Source: JANOBD01 sp031411495 (lineage in GTDB: Bacteria > Planctomycetota > Phycisphaerae > Tepidisphaerales > Tepidisphaeraceae). From it: a DNA stretch of 64,000 nt. Position numbers and translations under genes: made by a program. The DNA lies in the NCBI GenBank assembly GCA_031411495.1, contig JANOBD010000100.1:150247-214246 (forward strand), read 5' to 3'. The notes beneath the pieces are model-generated. The model made no database searches. It saw nothing but the letters and a program-made list of their open reading frames with translations, and was not told the origin of the DNA. How positions within the stretch are numbered: position 1 is the stretch's first letter; each line of letters starts with the position of its first letter. This document shows, piece after piece, positions 1 through 8,739 of this stretch.

Positions 1-441
1 GGCGTGCAGTCGCGCCTGCTCGAATCCCAGAAGAACAAGGCCAAGGAGCTCGAGAACGTCACCTTCCCGTATCCGGCCGAGTCGTTCATCCGCTGGGAGA
101 AGGAACACCCCGGCTTCGAGGCCGAACCGATCACCGATGTCGCCAAGCGGCTTCATGTGAGCCGGCTCATCTATATCGAGATCGACGATCTGGCCACGCG
201 CACCTCGCACACGATGGCCATGTATCGCGGCCGCGCCACCGCAACCATTCGAGTCGTCGCGGTTGATGGCGAGGCGAGCAAAATCGTTCACGAGGAAAAG
301 GTGAACGTCCACTATCCGAAACATTCCACCGACGATGGCAGCCCGGACGGCGACGACACACGCATGTACGTCGGCACCATGACCGAACTGGCCGACCAGA
401 TCGCGTTGCGCTTCGTGAGCCACCCCGCCGACTCGGAGTAA
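1..441 (+). CDS. Hypothetical protein, 5'-truncated by window edge
   Basis: The reading frame is open from the first base, so the true start lies upstream; a GTG at base 4 is only the first possible start codon inside the window. About 145 residues are visible. I do not recognise the family. The segment 'SRLIYIEIDDL' resembles 'AQVLYVDITGV' in the next gene, and both proteins then carry beta-strand-rich stretches, so the two may be distant paralogues. The stop codon is separated from the next start by a single base, which suggests translational coupling and a shared role, perhaps in the cell envelope. Confidence 0.6.
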   Translation, partial: GVQSRLLESQKNKAKELENVTFPYPAESFIRWEKEHPGFEAEPITDVAKRLHVSRLIYIEIDDLATRTSHTMAMYRGRATATIRVVAVDGEASKIVHEEKVNVHYPKHSTDDGSPDGDDTRMYVGTMTELADQIALRFVSHPADSE

Positions 442-442
442 C

Positions 443-1111
443 ATGTCCCGTCGAACCATCCGCCTCGTCCGTTCGTCGCTCGCCTGCACGCTGCTCTGCG
501 CCGGACTCGCGGGCTGCAACCTCATCGGCGTGATCGCCGACAAAGCGGCCGGCGATCGTCCGGTGCCCGCTCAATTTCAGCCCGATGCGTTGCGGCCGCT
601 GCTGGTCATCGCCGAAAACTATCGCGACCCGGGCACCAGCGCATCCGATGCGGAGCGCATCCAGACGTTGGTGAGCAGGCAGCTGGAAGAGCACAAGGTC
701 GCGCCGATCGTCTCGACCGAGAAACTGATCGCCATCCGCGATCGCAGTCCCGTTTCATTCCGAAAAATGTCGGTGATCGAGATCGCGCGGGCGGTCGGCG
801 CGGCGCAGGTGTTGTACGTGGATATTACCGGCGTCGGCGTGGGGACGCAGGTGGGCGGCGACTCGCTCAAAGGCGTCGCCAGCGCGAACGTGAAGCTCAT
901 CGATGCCGAGAGCGGCGACGTCGTCTTCCCGAAAGACCTGGACGCCGGCACGGCCGTCGGCTTCGAGTCTCAGCTCCACCGCGCCACCGTCGACGTCACC
1001 GCCGACCGCGTGCGGGCCGAAACCCTGATCGGCCTGAGCGAGCACATCTCGCGGATCTTCCACAGCTATCGCCCGAGCGACCTGGAACGGCTGGGAGATG
1101 GAGAAAAGTAG
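443..1111 (+). CDS. Putative lipoprotein of unknown function
   Basis: A protein of 222 residues with an N-terminal basic-hydrophobic segment ending in 'LCAGLAGC' around residues 18-25. This is a good lipobox, so the mature protein should start at a lipidated cysteine and be anchored in a membrane. The rest contains a Rossmann-like alternation ('RPLLVIAENY', 'AQVLYVDITGV'), but no enzyme motif was seen. The ATG lies one base after the stop of the preceding gene, indicating an operon with it. Weak similarity between the two products suggests a duplicated lipoprotein pair. Function unknown. Confidence 0.7.
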   Translation: MSRRTIRLVRSSLACTLLCAGLAGCNLIGVIADKAAGDRPVPAQFQPDALRPLLVIAENYRDPGTSASDAERIQTLVSRQLEEHKVAPIVSTEKLIAIRDRSPVSFRKMSVIEIARAVGAAQVLYVDITGVGVGTQVGGDSLKGVASANVKLIDAESGDVVFPKDLDAGTAVGFESQLHRATVDVTADRVRAETLIGLSEHISRIFHSYRPSDLERLGDGEK

Positions 1112-1224
1112 TCCGATTCGCGCAATTATCCGCCACGGACGGTCGCTATGTCCGCCTGAGGGGCTTTCCGTTTTTCACGAAACACAAATGCCATTTGGTT
1201 CGTTAATATCGGGCGAGCCGTCGT

Positions 1225-2052
1225 ATGCGCGCGTCTTTAGTTCAACTGTCGTCTAGGAGGTCAGTCGTGATCGAAACGCTGGAATACCGTCGTCTTCTGC
1301 ACAGCTTCAGCGTCACTCCGGAGGGGTTCCTGGTTGCCCAGATGTCCGACGCGAACAATCGCGTTCAGTTCACGCAGGGTCAGACCGCTATCGCGGTGAC
1401 GATTTTCGAGAACGGCGTCGAAGAAGTTGCCGAGAGCTTTTCGCTCGCCCAGGTGCGCGCGATCATCGTTTATGGATCTGCCACCGCGAACGTCATCGAC
1501 CTCAGCAACGTCTCGATTCCCGCCGCCGTCGATGCCGGCAAAGGGTCCGACTCGGTCATCGGCGGCTCGGGACCGGATGCGTTAAAGGGCGGCGCGGGCA
1601 ACGATACCCTCATCGGCAACAACAGTGACGACTACATCGATGGCGGCAAAGGTCGCGACAACATGACCGGTGGCAGCGGCCGCGACCTGCTCGACTACGC
1701 CGGCCGAACCGCGAACCTCTCCGTCATCCTTTCCGACACCGCCAACAACGGCGAGGTCGGCGAAAACGACATCGCCACCACCAGCTTCGAAATCATCCGC
1801 GCAGGCGCCGGCAACGACACCCTCGGCACCACCTCCAGCCGCGCCGTCACCCTCATCGGCGGCGCGGGCAACGACACCCTCAACGGCGGAAAAGGCAATG
1901 ACGCCCTTGACGGCGGCGCCGGCATCGACGTCTTCAACGGCAACGACACCTTCTATTCACAAGACGGCAACATCGAAACCCTCCGCGGCGGCGCGGGCAC
2001 CGATACCATTCTCCAGAAAGACAGCAAGGACAAAGCCTTCGACATCCCGTGA
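1225..2052 (+). CDS. RTX-type calcium-binding repeat protein with planctomycete N-terminal 'LEYRRLL' motif
   Basis: A protein of 275 residues. Residues 16-26 read 'VIETLEYRRLL', the LE-x-R-x-LL type motif found near the N terminus of many planctomycete extracellular proteins. From about residue 110 there are repeated glycine/aspartate nonapeptides (GGAGNDTL, GGKGRDNM, GGAGNDTL, GGKGNDAL), the hemolysin-type Ca2+-binding signature that forms a parallel beta-roll. The protein is probably exported and calcium-stabilised. No catalytic domain is visible and no type I secretion genes are nearby. A similar but larger protein lies at 55.4-57.1 kb. The true ligand or role is unknown. Confidence 0.8.
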   Translation: MRASLVQLSSRRSVVIETLEYRRLLHSFSVTPEGFLVAQMSDANNRVQFTQGQTAIAVTIFENGVEEVAESFSLAQVRAIIVYGSATANVIDLSNVSIPAAVDAGKGSDSVIGGSGPDALKGGAGNDTLIGNNSDDYIDGGKGRDNMTGGSGRDLLDYAGRTANLSVILSDTANNGEVGENDIATTSFEIIRAGAGNDTLGTTSSRAVTLIGGAGNDTLNGGKGNDALDGGAGIDVFNGNDTFYSQDGNIETLRGGAGTDTILQKDSKDKAFDIP

Positions 2053-2220
2053 GCAGGTAGTACTTCTTGGAAATGTGTCATGCTGAGGAGGCTTGCCGAC
2101 GAAGCATCTCGAGCAGAAATCGAGTTGCTTTTGAAGACAATTCGTTGTTGGCCTGTCGCGTTCCGTCACAGCCGGCTTCGCGGTGCTTGTGAACTTCTTC
2201 TGCATGACCTCATCGGAAGA

Positions 2221-3288
2221 TTACGTTCCCATTCCGCTGCATCCCCGCCACACCCCCACCAGGTACTGATTCCCCGCGTAGCGCCCGATCGCGGGATAAC
2301 CGCGCATTTCGAGATCGGTTTCGTACATCAGATCCAGCCCATGATCGGCGCGGAACGGGAGATGCAATCCGAGTTCCGACACCGTCTTCACGATGTCGAT
2401 CAGATCCACATCCGCATCCACATCCGCATGATCGACTTCGATGAACTTCTTCTCGCCCAGCGTGCGCGTGGCGCGAAGATGCAGCCACACGACGCGATCC
2501 TTCAACTCGCGCAACATCGCTACACAATCGTTCGCCGGATTCGCGCCGAAACTTCCCGTGCAGAAGCAGAGGCCGTTCATCGGCGAATCGACCAGCGAGA
2601 TCAATCGCTTCGCGCTGGCCAGATCCGTAAGCAACGCCGGCAAACCCAGCGTGTCCCAAGGCGGGTCGCTGGGATGCGCGGCCAGCGGAAGCCCGAGTTC
2701 CTCGGCCGCGGGAATGATCGCGCGCAGCGCGTACTCGACGTTCTTCCAGAACCCTTCGACGCCGATCGATTGATACCCCTCGAGCAGCCGCCGATAGTCG
2801 GCCGCATCGTACGCGCGCCCCCAGCCGGGAAGGAACAGTCCTTTCGATAGATCCAGCTTGTCGAGTTCGGCCTGATCGAAGCCGAGCCCGCGCGTGCCGT
2901 TTGCGTGCGGATGCGCCATCGATGTCCGGCCCCAGTCCAGCGGCATCAGGTTGTAGGTGATGTTCACGTGGGGAAACGCATCGCGCGGGAAGACCGCGCG
3001 GATGTTCCGCATCGACGCCAGGTAATCTGCGATGTCCCGGTCCCGGCCAGGCGTGCCGAGCTTCATCGCATCGGTCCAGAACAGGCTCTCGACCGGACCG
3101 AGCGTGAGGTGATTTTCGGCGAGCGATCGTTTGAGTTCCCGCAGCGCCTCGATCGTCCACACTTCGCCGGGCGAGAACTGAGGCAGATGCGTGACCACCA
3201 TCGGCGTCGGCGTCATCTGTGCGATCCACGCCAGCGGCACGCGATCGGCCGATCCGAACCAGCGAAAACCGGGAATCATGCGGGGCAT
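2221..3288 (-). CDS. uxuA: Mannonate dehydratase
   Basis: A protein of 355 residues matching the UxuA family: D-mannonate is dehydrated to 2-keto-3-deoxy-D-gluconate in hexuronate catabolism. Visible family features include 'AAHPSDPPW', 'GLCFCTGSFGANPAND' with the metal-site cysteine, 'VWLHLRATR' (family HFRN region), 'FRADHG' and the C-terminal 'GYPAIGRYAGNQYLVGVWRG'. Length is somewhat below that of E. coli UxuA (about 394). Start codons at 3288 and 3279 are both possible. A short tandem of Asp-Ala/Val codons (DADVDADVD) lies between the active-site segments. It is a single gene with no other uronate genes beside it. Confidence 0.9.
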   Translation of the reverse strand: MPRMIPGFRWFGSADRVPLAWIAQMTPTPMVVTHLPQFSPGEVWTIEALRELKRSLAENHLTLGPVESLFWTDAMKLGTPGRDRDIADYLASMRNIRAVFPRDAFPHVNITYNLMPLDWGRTSMAHPHANGTRGLGFDQAELDKLDLSKGLFLPGWGRAYDAADYRRLLEGYQSIGVEGFWKNVEYALRAIIPAAEELGLPLAAHPSDPPWDTLGLPALLTDLASAKRLISLVDSPMNGLCFCTGSFGANPANDCVAMLRELKDRVVWLHLRATRTLGEKKFIEVDHADVDADVDLIDIVKTVSELGLHLPFRADHGLDLMYETDLEMRGYPAIGRYAGNQYLVGVWRGCSGMGT

Positions 3289-3414
3289 CCTAACAGGTGT
3301 CCGTGAGTGTTTCCCCCAGCAACCCTTCAGGCCGCGCCGGCCGGTGTCGTGGGCTACCGTGAGTTAGCGCTCGTGTGAGCGCGTTTTTCATCTCTCGCGT
3401 CAGGAATTACCGAA

Positions 3415-4485
3415 ATGCGTCCCAATCGAACCCGCGTACTCGCCATCACCCTCTGCCTCTCGGCCGTGACGTTCGCGCAACAGCCAGGCGACGAAGTCTC
3501 TCCGAAGGCACAACAACCCAACCAGCAGATGCAAGCCGTGCTCGACGAACTGGCCGCGTTGCACCCCAAGCCGATCGAATCGCTCACCGCCGAAGAGGCG
3601 CGGAAGCAGCCCACGCCGACTGATGCGGTGAAGGCGTTGCTGCAGAGGGAAAAGAAGCCGGCAGTGCCCGACGACAAAGTCCAAATCGACAGCAAGTCGA
3701 TTCCCGGCGCCGAAGGCGACATCGAAGCCCGCATCTACACGCCCGCCGGCGGCGAAGCCAACAAGCCGCTGATCGTCTACTTCCGCGGCGGCGGCTGGGT
3801 CATCGCCACGCTCGACACTTACGAAGCGTCGGCCCGCGGGCTCGCGGCGCAGACCGGCGCGGTGGTCATCAGCGTCAATTATCGCCAGGCCCCCGAGCAC
3901 CCGTTCCCCGCAGCCCATGAAGATGCATATGCCGCGTGGACATGGGCGGTGAGCAACGCGAAATCGCTCGGCGCCGATGGGACGCGCGCCGCCGTCGCCG
4001 GCGAAAGCGCCGGCGGCAATCTCGCGGCGAGCGTCTGCCTGATGGCGCGCGATCGCGGCGGCGTAACGCCGGTGCATCAGTTGCTGGTCTATCCGGTCGC
4101 CAACACCACCAACGACGATCCTTCCACCAACCTCTACGCCGATGCCAAGCCGCTCAACAAGGCGATGCTCCCCTGGTTCCTCAAGCAGTATGCGCCCAGG
4201 CCCGAGGACGCGCAGAACAAATACCTCAACATCCTCTCGGATGCAGGCAACACCAAGGCGCTCCCGCCGGCGACGGTGATCACCGCCGAGATCGACCCGC
4301 TCAAGAGCGAAGGCGAAGCTTATGCGAAGAAACTTAAGGACGCCGGCGTCGATGTGGTCTACAAGAACTATGACGGCGTGACGCACGAGTTCTTCGGCAT
4401 GGCGGCGGTGCTCGACGAGGCCAAGGCGGCCGAGAAACTCGCGAGCGAGCGGCTGAAGGCTGGATTCAAAAAGCCGTCGAAATGA
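3415..4485 (+). CDS. Secreted alpha/beta-hydrolase of the hormone-sensitive-lipase (HSL) esterase family
   Basis: A protein of 356 residues with a short signal peptide ('VLAITLCLSAVTFAQQ'), so probably periplasmic or extracellular. The HSL-type fold is shown by the nucleophile elbow 'GESAGGN' (Ser about residue 198), an acidic residue in 'EIDPLKSEG' (about 292) and a His in 'THEFFG' (about 323). Its oxyanion motif reads 'YFRGGGW' (about 122-128); the family usually has HGGG(W), so the His is replaced by Arg while the glycines are kept. It is followed by a clear intrinsic terminator. The substrate cannot be told from sequence; a short-chain ester is likely. Confidence 0.85.
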   Translation: MRPNRTRVLAITLCLSAVTFAQQPGDEVSPKAQQPNQQMQAVLDELAALHPKPIESLTAEEARKQPTPTDAVKALLQREKKPAVPDDKVQIDSKSIPGAEGDIEARIYTPAGGEANKPLIVYFRGGGWVIATLDTYEASARGLAAQTGAVVISVNYRQAPEHPFPAAHEDAYAAWTWAVSNAKSLGADGTRAAVAGESAGGNLAASVCLMARDRGGVTPVHQLLVYPVANTTNDDPSTNLYADAKPLNKAMLPWFLKQYAPRPEDAQNKYLNILSDAGNTKALPPATVITAEIDPLKSEGEAYAKKLKDAGVDVVYKNYDGVTHEFFGMAAVLDEAKAAEKLASERLKAGFKKPSK

Positions 4486-4516
4486 CCGCGCGAACTGCAG
4501 TCCTCGACTCAATGAG

Positions 4517-4549
4517 ATACGACTCGTAGAGAGTCGTATTTCTTTTTTC
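4517..4549 (+). terminator. Intrinsic terminator of the esterase gene
   Basis: A perfect 9-bp stem (4517-4525 with 4531-4539) and a 5-base loop are followed directly by TTCTTTTTT. It lies 32 bases past the esterase stop and is a textbook Rho-independent terminator on the + strand. Confidence 0.85.
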
Positions 4550-4566
4550 GGCAATTGCCGCCGCGC

Positions 4567-6414
4567 TCAGTTCACCTGCGTCTCGTTGGCGACGTTTGCC
4601 TGCAGGGCGGTGAGCGCTGCCGGGCCCGCCGATGGCGACTTGCCCGTGTCGGCCTCGACATGCCACGCCTCGACGACGATGCCGGCCGTGTGGTTGCACG
4701 CCTGGAGCCCGTAGCAGTAAGGCCGCAGGCCCACCGTATGCGGGAAGGCGATGTCGAAGATCCGGGGGTTGGCGTTGCCGTGCCGATCGACGATGCGGTA
4801 GGCGGCGTCGATGTCGATTCCGTCCAGTTTCGCGGCCGGTCCATCCGGCGTCTCGACGATCGTTTCGGGTTGCTTCTCGCGCGCTTCGTTGGCCGCCGCC
4901 GGCGTGGCGAATCGCGCCCGCGCCTCCCGCACCGCGCCCTGCTCGACGAGCCCACGAAACGGAAACGCATCCAGATCGGTCGGTGGCTGGCCGGCGCATT
5001 CGATGAACATGCGGTAGGTGTGCGTCGTCGGGCCGGCTCCCGTTTCCGTTCCGTTGTCGGCTTCGACGCGAGCCGTCGTCTTCCCGTCGCGCTTGGACTC
5101 CACCGCGACCCTCCCGGGAACGAGTTCGAGCCGCCCGGCCTCGTGCAGTGCCAGCAGAATCTCCGCCGATCGAAGCGGCATCGCCGCGACGACGTTCATC
5201 AGGAACGACATCACGACCTTCCGCAGGCGGTCGTGATCTTCCGCCGGCATCAGGTCGGCGTGGTAACTCAGCGTGTACATCAGGTCGTCGAGCGATTCTT
5301 TCCAGTGGATCGGCTGGCCCTCGCGCACCGATCGCTTCGACTGCGGATACTCCCGCTTCATCCCGTCGAACGCGTCCGCGTATTCGTGCTCGGCCGACAT
5401 CTGCCCGACGAACGCTTCGAGACTGTAATCGTCGCCGCGCAGGCGCGCGGCCACATCCTGTCGGCCGTCCTGTTCAAACGCCTCGGCCAGCACGGGACGA
5501 CACACGGCATCGAAATAGGTCTGCAATCGCAGGAATCCCTGCGCATCGCGCAGCTTGAGGAGCGCGGCGCGATCGACATGACGGTACACCGCGCGGAACG
5601 GCCGGTTCTGGTCGTACTGGAGGTGAGGCAGCCATCCCTTGCTCGAATGCATGACGATACGGAAACCGTCGGCGCCCGCGTGGGGAATGAACTTGAGGCG
5701 CCCGCCGGATGGCTCGAAGCGGCCGTGACGGTGTGCGAGCGATGTCACCACGTCGAATGCGCTCAGCGATGCGCCGAGGGTGCCGATCGCGAATCGATGG
5801 AACTCTCCTTCGCGCGGGAGCAATTTGTGGATCGGCCACGGCGAGGCGTAGTAGCCGTTGGCCGGGTCGTCGTCGTCGTCGAACGCGTGTCCGGTCGCGA
5901 TCACGACGCAGTCGAACCACTCCGCCCGGCCATCGACGCGGACGCGCACCCGGTTCTGCTGCGGTTCATCGCGCAAATCGGTGACGGCGGCGCCGGTGCG
6001 CAGCTCCACCTCGATGCCGTGTCGTCGCAGCTCGTCGATCACCACGTGAAACTGTGCCTCGAAGTACTCGCCGAGCGCGAGCCGCGCGTAGGTTTCAGAC
6101 TCGCTGATAATCTCGCGGCGCAAGCCGAACCGCACCAGCGCGGCGTCGTCGCGGTCGCGCAGCCAGTCGGCAAACGGCTGCTGGAGCGCGGGCAGTTCTT
6201 CGGAGGAGATGTTGCAGATGTTGCAGGCGTCGGTCGTGTCGGGGTTGTACGGCATGCCCATGCCGGCGCGCGTGCCGCGTTCGAAGACGACCACGCGGCT
6301 GATGCCCGCGCGCAGCACGTCTGCGCGTTCGAGCAGGTTCTTCAGCAGATAGAGCGAGGTGGCCCCCATCCCAATGACGGCGATCGTTTTTCGGGATGAT
6401 TCGCTGTTCGACAC
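4567..6414 (-). CDS. FAD/NAD(P)-binding protein (NAD_binding_9 type flavoprotein)
   Basis: A protein of 615 residues. The N terminus has a dinucleotide-binding motif 'IAVIGMGATSLYLLKNLL', then 'VVVFERG..GMGMPYNPDTTDACNICNIS', typical of large FAD/NAD(P)-binding proteins whose members include biosynthetic oxidoreductases and uncharacterised flavoproteins. A second nucleotide-binding region begins around 'FDCVVIATGHAF'. The start is a GTG at 6414-6412, preceded at good distance by GGAAGGG. It has no apparent operon partner. The substrate is unknown; a cytoplasmic oxidoreductase is the safest call. Confidence 0.75.
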   Translation of the reverse strand: MSNSESSRKTIAVIGMGATSLYLLKNLLERADVLRAGISRVVVFERGTRAGMGMPYNPDTTDACNICNISSEELPALQQPFADWLRDRDDAALVRFGLRREIISESETYARLALGEYFEAQFHVVIDELRRHGIEVELRTGAAVTDLRDEPQQNRVRVRVDGRAEWFDCVVIATGHAFDDDDDPANGYYASPWPIHKLLPREGEFHRFAIGTLGASLSAFDVVTSLAHRHGRFEPSGGRLKFIPHAGADGFRIVMHSSKGWLPHLQYDQNRPFRAVYRHVDRAALLKLRDAQGFLRLQTYFDAVCRPVLAEAFEQDGRQDVAARLRGDDYSLEAFVGQMSAEHEYADAFDGMKREYPQSKRSVREGQPIHWKESLDDLMYTLSYHADLMPAEDHDRLRKVVMSFLMNVVAAMPLRSAEILLALHEAGRLELVPGRVAVESKRDGKTTARVEADNGTETGAGPTTHTYRMFIECAGQPPTDLDAFPFRGLVEQGAVREARARFATPAAANEAREKQPETIVETPDGPAAKLDGIDIDAAYRIVDRHGNANPRIFDIAFPHTVGLRPYCYGLQACNHTAGIVVEAWHVEADTGKSPSAGPAALTALQANVANETQVN

Positions 6415-6939
6415 GTATGCCCTTCCTGATGGCTTCGCTTCACATTAGGCCTCGCGACGCTGCGAAAACCGGACCCCTCTTTCAAAAGAATCGTCGTGGC
6501 GAAGCGACCAACCGGTTTCGGCCGGCGACGTGATTCGAAAAGCGGGTTGGGCGCGCTGCGCGAAAAGACGTTTTCGCGCAGCGCGCACAGGGATAGGGTG
6601 ACCCGTCGTTGTCTCCATCCTCGCACGTTCGGCGAAGACATCGTCCGCGATCGGAGTGTTGCATTCGGTGCAACACCCTCGAATCCAGCACGGGCGTGTC
6701 TGCTTTCCGCCCATCTCGCGATTTTGATTGAACTTACGCGGATTGGTGAGGCCGATTGGCTCGGGGTGAATGCAACGAAGTGCACGGGAATGCAAGACTC
6801 TGTAGCGTCGCGAAATCGCGTTGCATCTCGCCGCGCCGCTTCTCGTCGGCGCGGAGCCAGCCCGGTTCATTTATCCTCCGTCGACCCGGCGTTCCCAAAA
6901 CCATCGGGACGCGATCTCGCAAAGGAATCTTTCCAGGCG
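6415..6939. other. Intergenic region without a credible gene
   Basis: This stretch of 525 bases lies between two minus-strand genes. Frames through it have no recognisable protein motif. It contains one very strong hairpin (6551-6586, listed separately) and weaker palindromes near 6659-6675 and 6830-6850. No promoter could be assigned with confidence. Confidence 0.5.
6551..6586. repeat. Perfect 16-bp hairpin, intergenic
   Basis: Arms 6551-6566 and 6571-6586 are perfectly complementary with a GACG loop. No adjacent T-run makes it a good terminator on either strand, and it is about 350 bases past the nearest upstream stop codon. It may be a palindromic repeat unit or a structured RNA element. 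Confidence 0.7.
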
Positions 6940-8640
6940 TCAATTTATCTTCCCGGGGCCGTAAATAACGTCGCCGGGTTTGGCGCCGGTCATCTGCCCA
7001 TTTTCGTAGACGACCGTGCCGTTCACGATCACCGTTTCGATGCCGACCGGATACTGGTGGGGCTGATCGAACGTGGCCTGGTCGGCCACCGTGTCGGGGT
7101 CGAAGATGACCAGGTCGGCGTAATTGCCGACGCGGATGACGCCGCGGTCCTTCATGCGGAATGCGGTCGCGGGCTGGCTGGTCATCTTGCGGATCGCATC
7201 TTCCAGCGTGATGACGTGAAGCTCGCGCACGTAGCGCCCGAGCACGCGGGAGTTGGTCCCGTAGCCGCGGGGATGAGGCATCCCCTGTCCGAACACGCGG
7301 ACGCCGCTATCGGAGGCGATGCCGACCAGCGGATGCTTAAGGATGTTTTTCACTTCGGTCTCGTCCATGGTGTGGAAAACGCCGCCGGCCCCGCCGTCGA
7401 GATAGATGTCGATCACGGTCCGGTACTGGTCCTCCATGCTGACCTCGACGAAATCCCACGGGTTGCCGCTGGACTGCGTCGTCGCGGACGCGGGCCGGGT
7501 CGTCGCTTCGCCGATGAGTTCGCCGCCGCTCGGGTGCTCGGCCCAGTACTTCTTCATCTGGGCGATCTGCTTGATGGATTTACCGGAGTATTCGGGATGC
7601 TTCTCCGCCGACGTGACGACGGCAAAGCTCATGTCTTTGCGCAGGCGGGTGACTTCGTGAAGCTGATGCATCTCGCCGAGAACCTTTGTCACCTGTTGGG
7701 GATCGCGAAGAATCTTCTTCGCTTCGTCGCCGCCCTTCTCGAGCACCCAGTCGGGGAGCAGGGTGCTCATCGTGGTGCTCGACGCGGTGTAGGGATACTG
7801 ATCGAGCCAGACCTCTTCGCCGCCGGCGCGCGCATCCTCGATCATCTTCAATGTCAGGTCGCTGCCGGCCGCGAGGGTGGTTCCCCGGCCGAACCTGGTT
7901 GCGGTGTCGATCGGCATCTTGAAGTGGGAGATCTCGACGCGGCAGTGCGCCGCGCGGCCGACGGTAAGCGCCTCCTCGATCGCGGCCTTGATCTCGCCGG
8001 ACTCCGAGCGCATGTGGGTGGCGTAGATGCCGCCGTAGGACGCGGCCACCTTCATCAGCTCGACGATCTCGGGCGTATCGCTCCACGTGCCGGGCGTGTA
8101 GATGAGCCCGGTGGAAAAGCCGATCGCCCCCTCCTGCATGGCCTTGTCGACGATCTGGCGCGCCTGGTCCAACTCGGCCTCGGTCAGCTTCCGCGCCACG
8201 GCGCCCTTGATCTTGCGCAGCACCGAGTTGTGGCCGACGAGCGTGGCGTTGTTAACCGCGGAGCCTTCGTGGGTGATCCGGTCGAAGAACGTCTTCACGT
8301 TCAGCACGCTCCCGCCGCAGTTGCCCGAGACGATGGTGGTCACGCCGTCGCGGATAAAGTTTTCCGCCAGCGGCGAGGTGTGGATGTCTTCATCGACGTG
8401 GGTGTGAACATCGATGAATCCCGGCGCGAGCGCACGGTGATGAACGTCGATCTCGCGGACGGCCTTCTGGTCCGACAGATCGCCGATCGCGGAGATGCGA
8501 TCGCGATCGACCGCAACGTCGGCGTAGTACCAGCTGTTGCCGGTGCCGTCGTAGACCCTGGCGTTGCGGATGACGAGATCGTGCGAAGCGGGTTGGGTTG
8601 CCTGAGCCAGCAGAACCGTCGCGAAGAGCGAAGTGAGCAT
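6940..8640 (-). CDS. N-acyl-D-amino-acid deacylase family amidohydrolase, secreted
   Basis: About 566 residues from the ATG at 8640. The N terminus 'MLTSLFATVLLAQATQPAS' looks like a signal peptide. The amidohydrolase core starts at 'DLVIRNARVYDGTGNSWYYADVAVD', with metal ligands in 'GFIDVHTHVD', then 'NCGGS', 'YATHMRSE' and 'EISHFK', the pattern of D-aminoacylase-like enzymes that hydrolyse N-acyl-D-amino acids. The frame is open upstream to 8712, but that extension would translate a terminator hairpin (8688-8709), so the 8640 start is preferred. It follows the L,D-transpeptidase gene on the same strand but is separated from it by that terminator. Substrate specificity is not deducible. Confidence 0.85.
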   Translation of the reverse strand: MLTSLFATVLLAQATQPASHDLVIRNARVYDGTGNSWYYADVAVDRDRISAIGDLSDQKAVREIDVHHRALAPGFIDVHTHVDEDIHTSPLAENFIRDGVTTIVSGNCGGSVLNVKTFFDRITHEGSAVNNATLVGHNSVLRKIKGAVARKLTEAELDQARQIVDKAMQEGAIGFSTGLIYTPGTWSDTPEIVELMKVAASYGGIYATHMRSESGEIKAAIEEALTVGRAAHCRVEISHFKMPIDTATRFGRGTTLAAGSDLTLKMIEDARAGGEEVWLDQYPYTASSTTMSTLLPDWVLEKGGDEAKKILRDPQQVTKVLGEMHQLHEVTRLRKDMSFAVVTSAEKHPEYSGKSIKQIAQMKKYWAEHPSGGELIGEATTRPASATTQSSGNPWDFVEVSMEDQYRTVIDIYLDGGAGGVFHTMDETEVKNILKHPLVGIASDSGVRVFGQGMPHPRGYGTNSRVLGRYVRELHVITLEDAIRKMTSQPATAFRMKDRGVIRVGNYADLVIFDPDTVADQATFDQPHQYPVGIETVIVNGTVVYENGQMTGAKPGDVIYGPGKIN

Positions 8641-8678
8641 TGGCGGAATCGTAACGGGTGCCGATCGAAATCGAGATC

Positions 8679-8709
8679 GAAAAAGAACCCACGGAACAAG
8701 TTCCGTGGG
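8679..8709 (-). terminator. Intrinsic terminator after the L,D-transpeptidase gene
   Basis: A 10-bp inverted repeat (8688-8697 with 8700-8709, effectively a tight loop) is followed on the minus strand by TTCTTTTT. It lies 31 bases downstream of the stop of the transpeptidase gene and upstream of the amidohydrolase start, so it separates the two transcripts. Confidence 0.8.
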
Positions 8710-8739
8710 CATGTTTCGGATCGGACATGTGGGTGGAGG

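Noticed and set aside
4555..6399. A 614-codon + strand frame.
   Set aside because: Antisense to the flavoprotein gene; composition is Arg/Val/His-rich shadow sequence with no motif.
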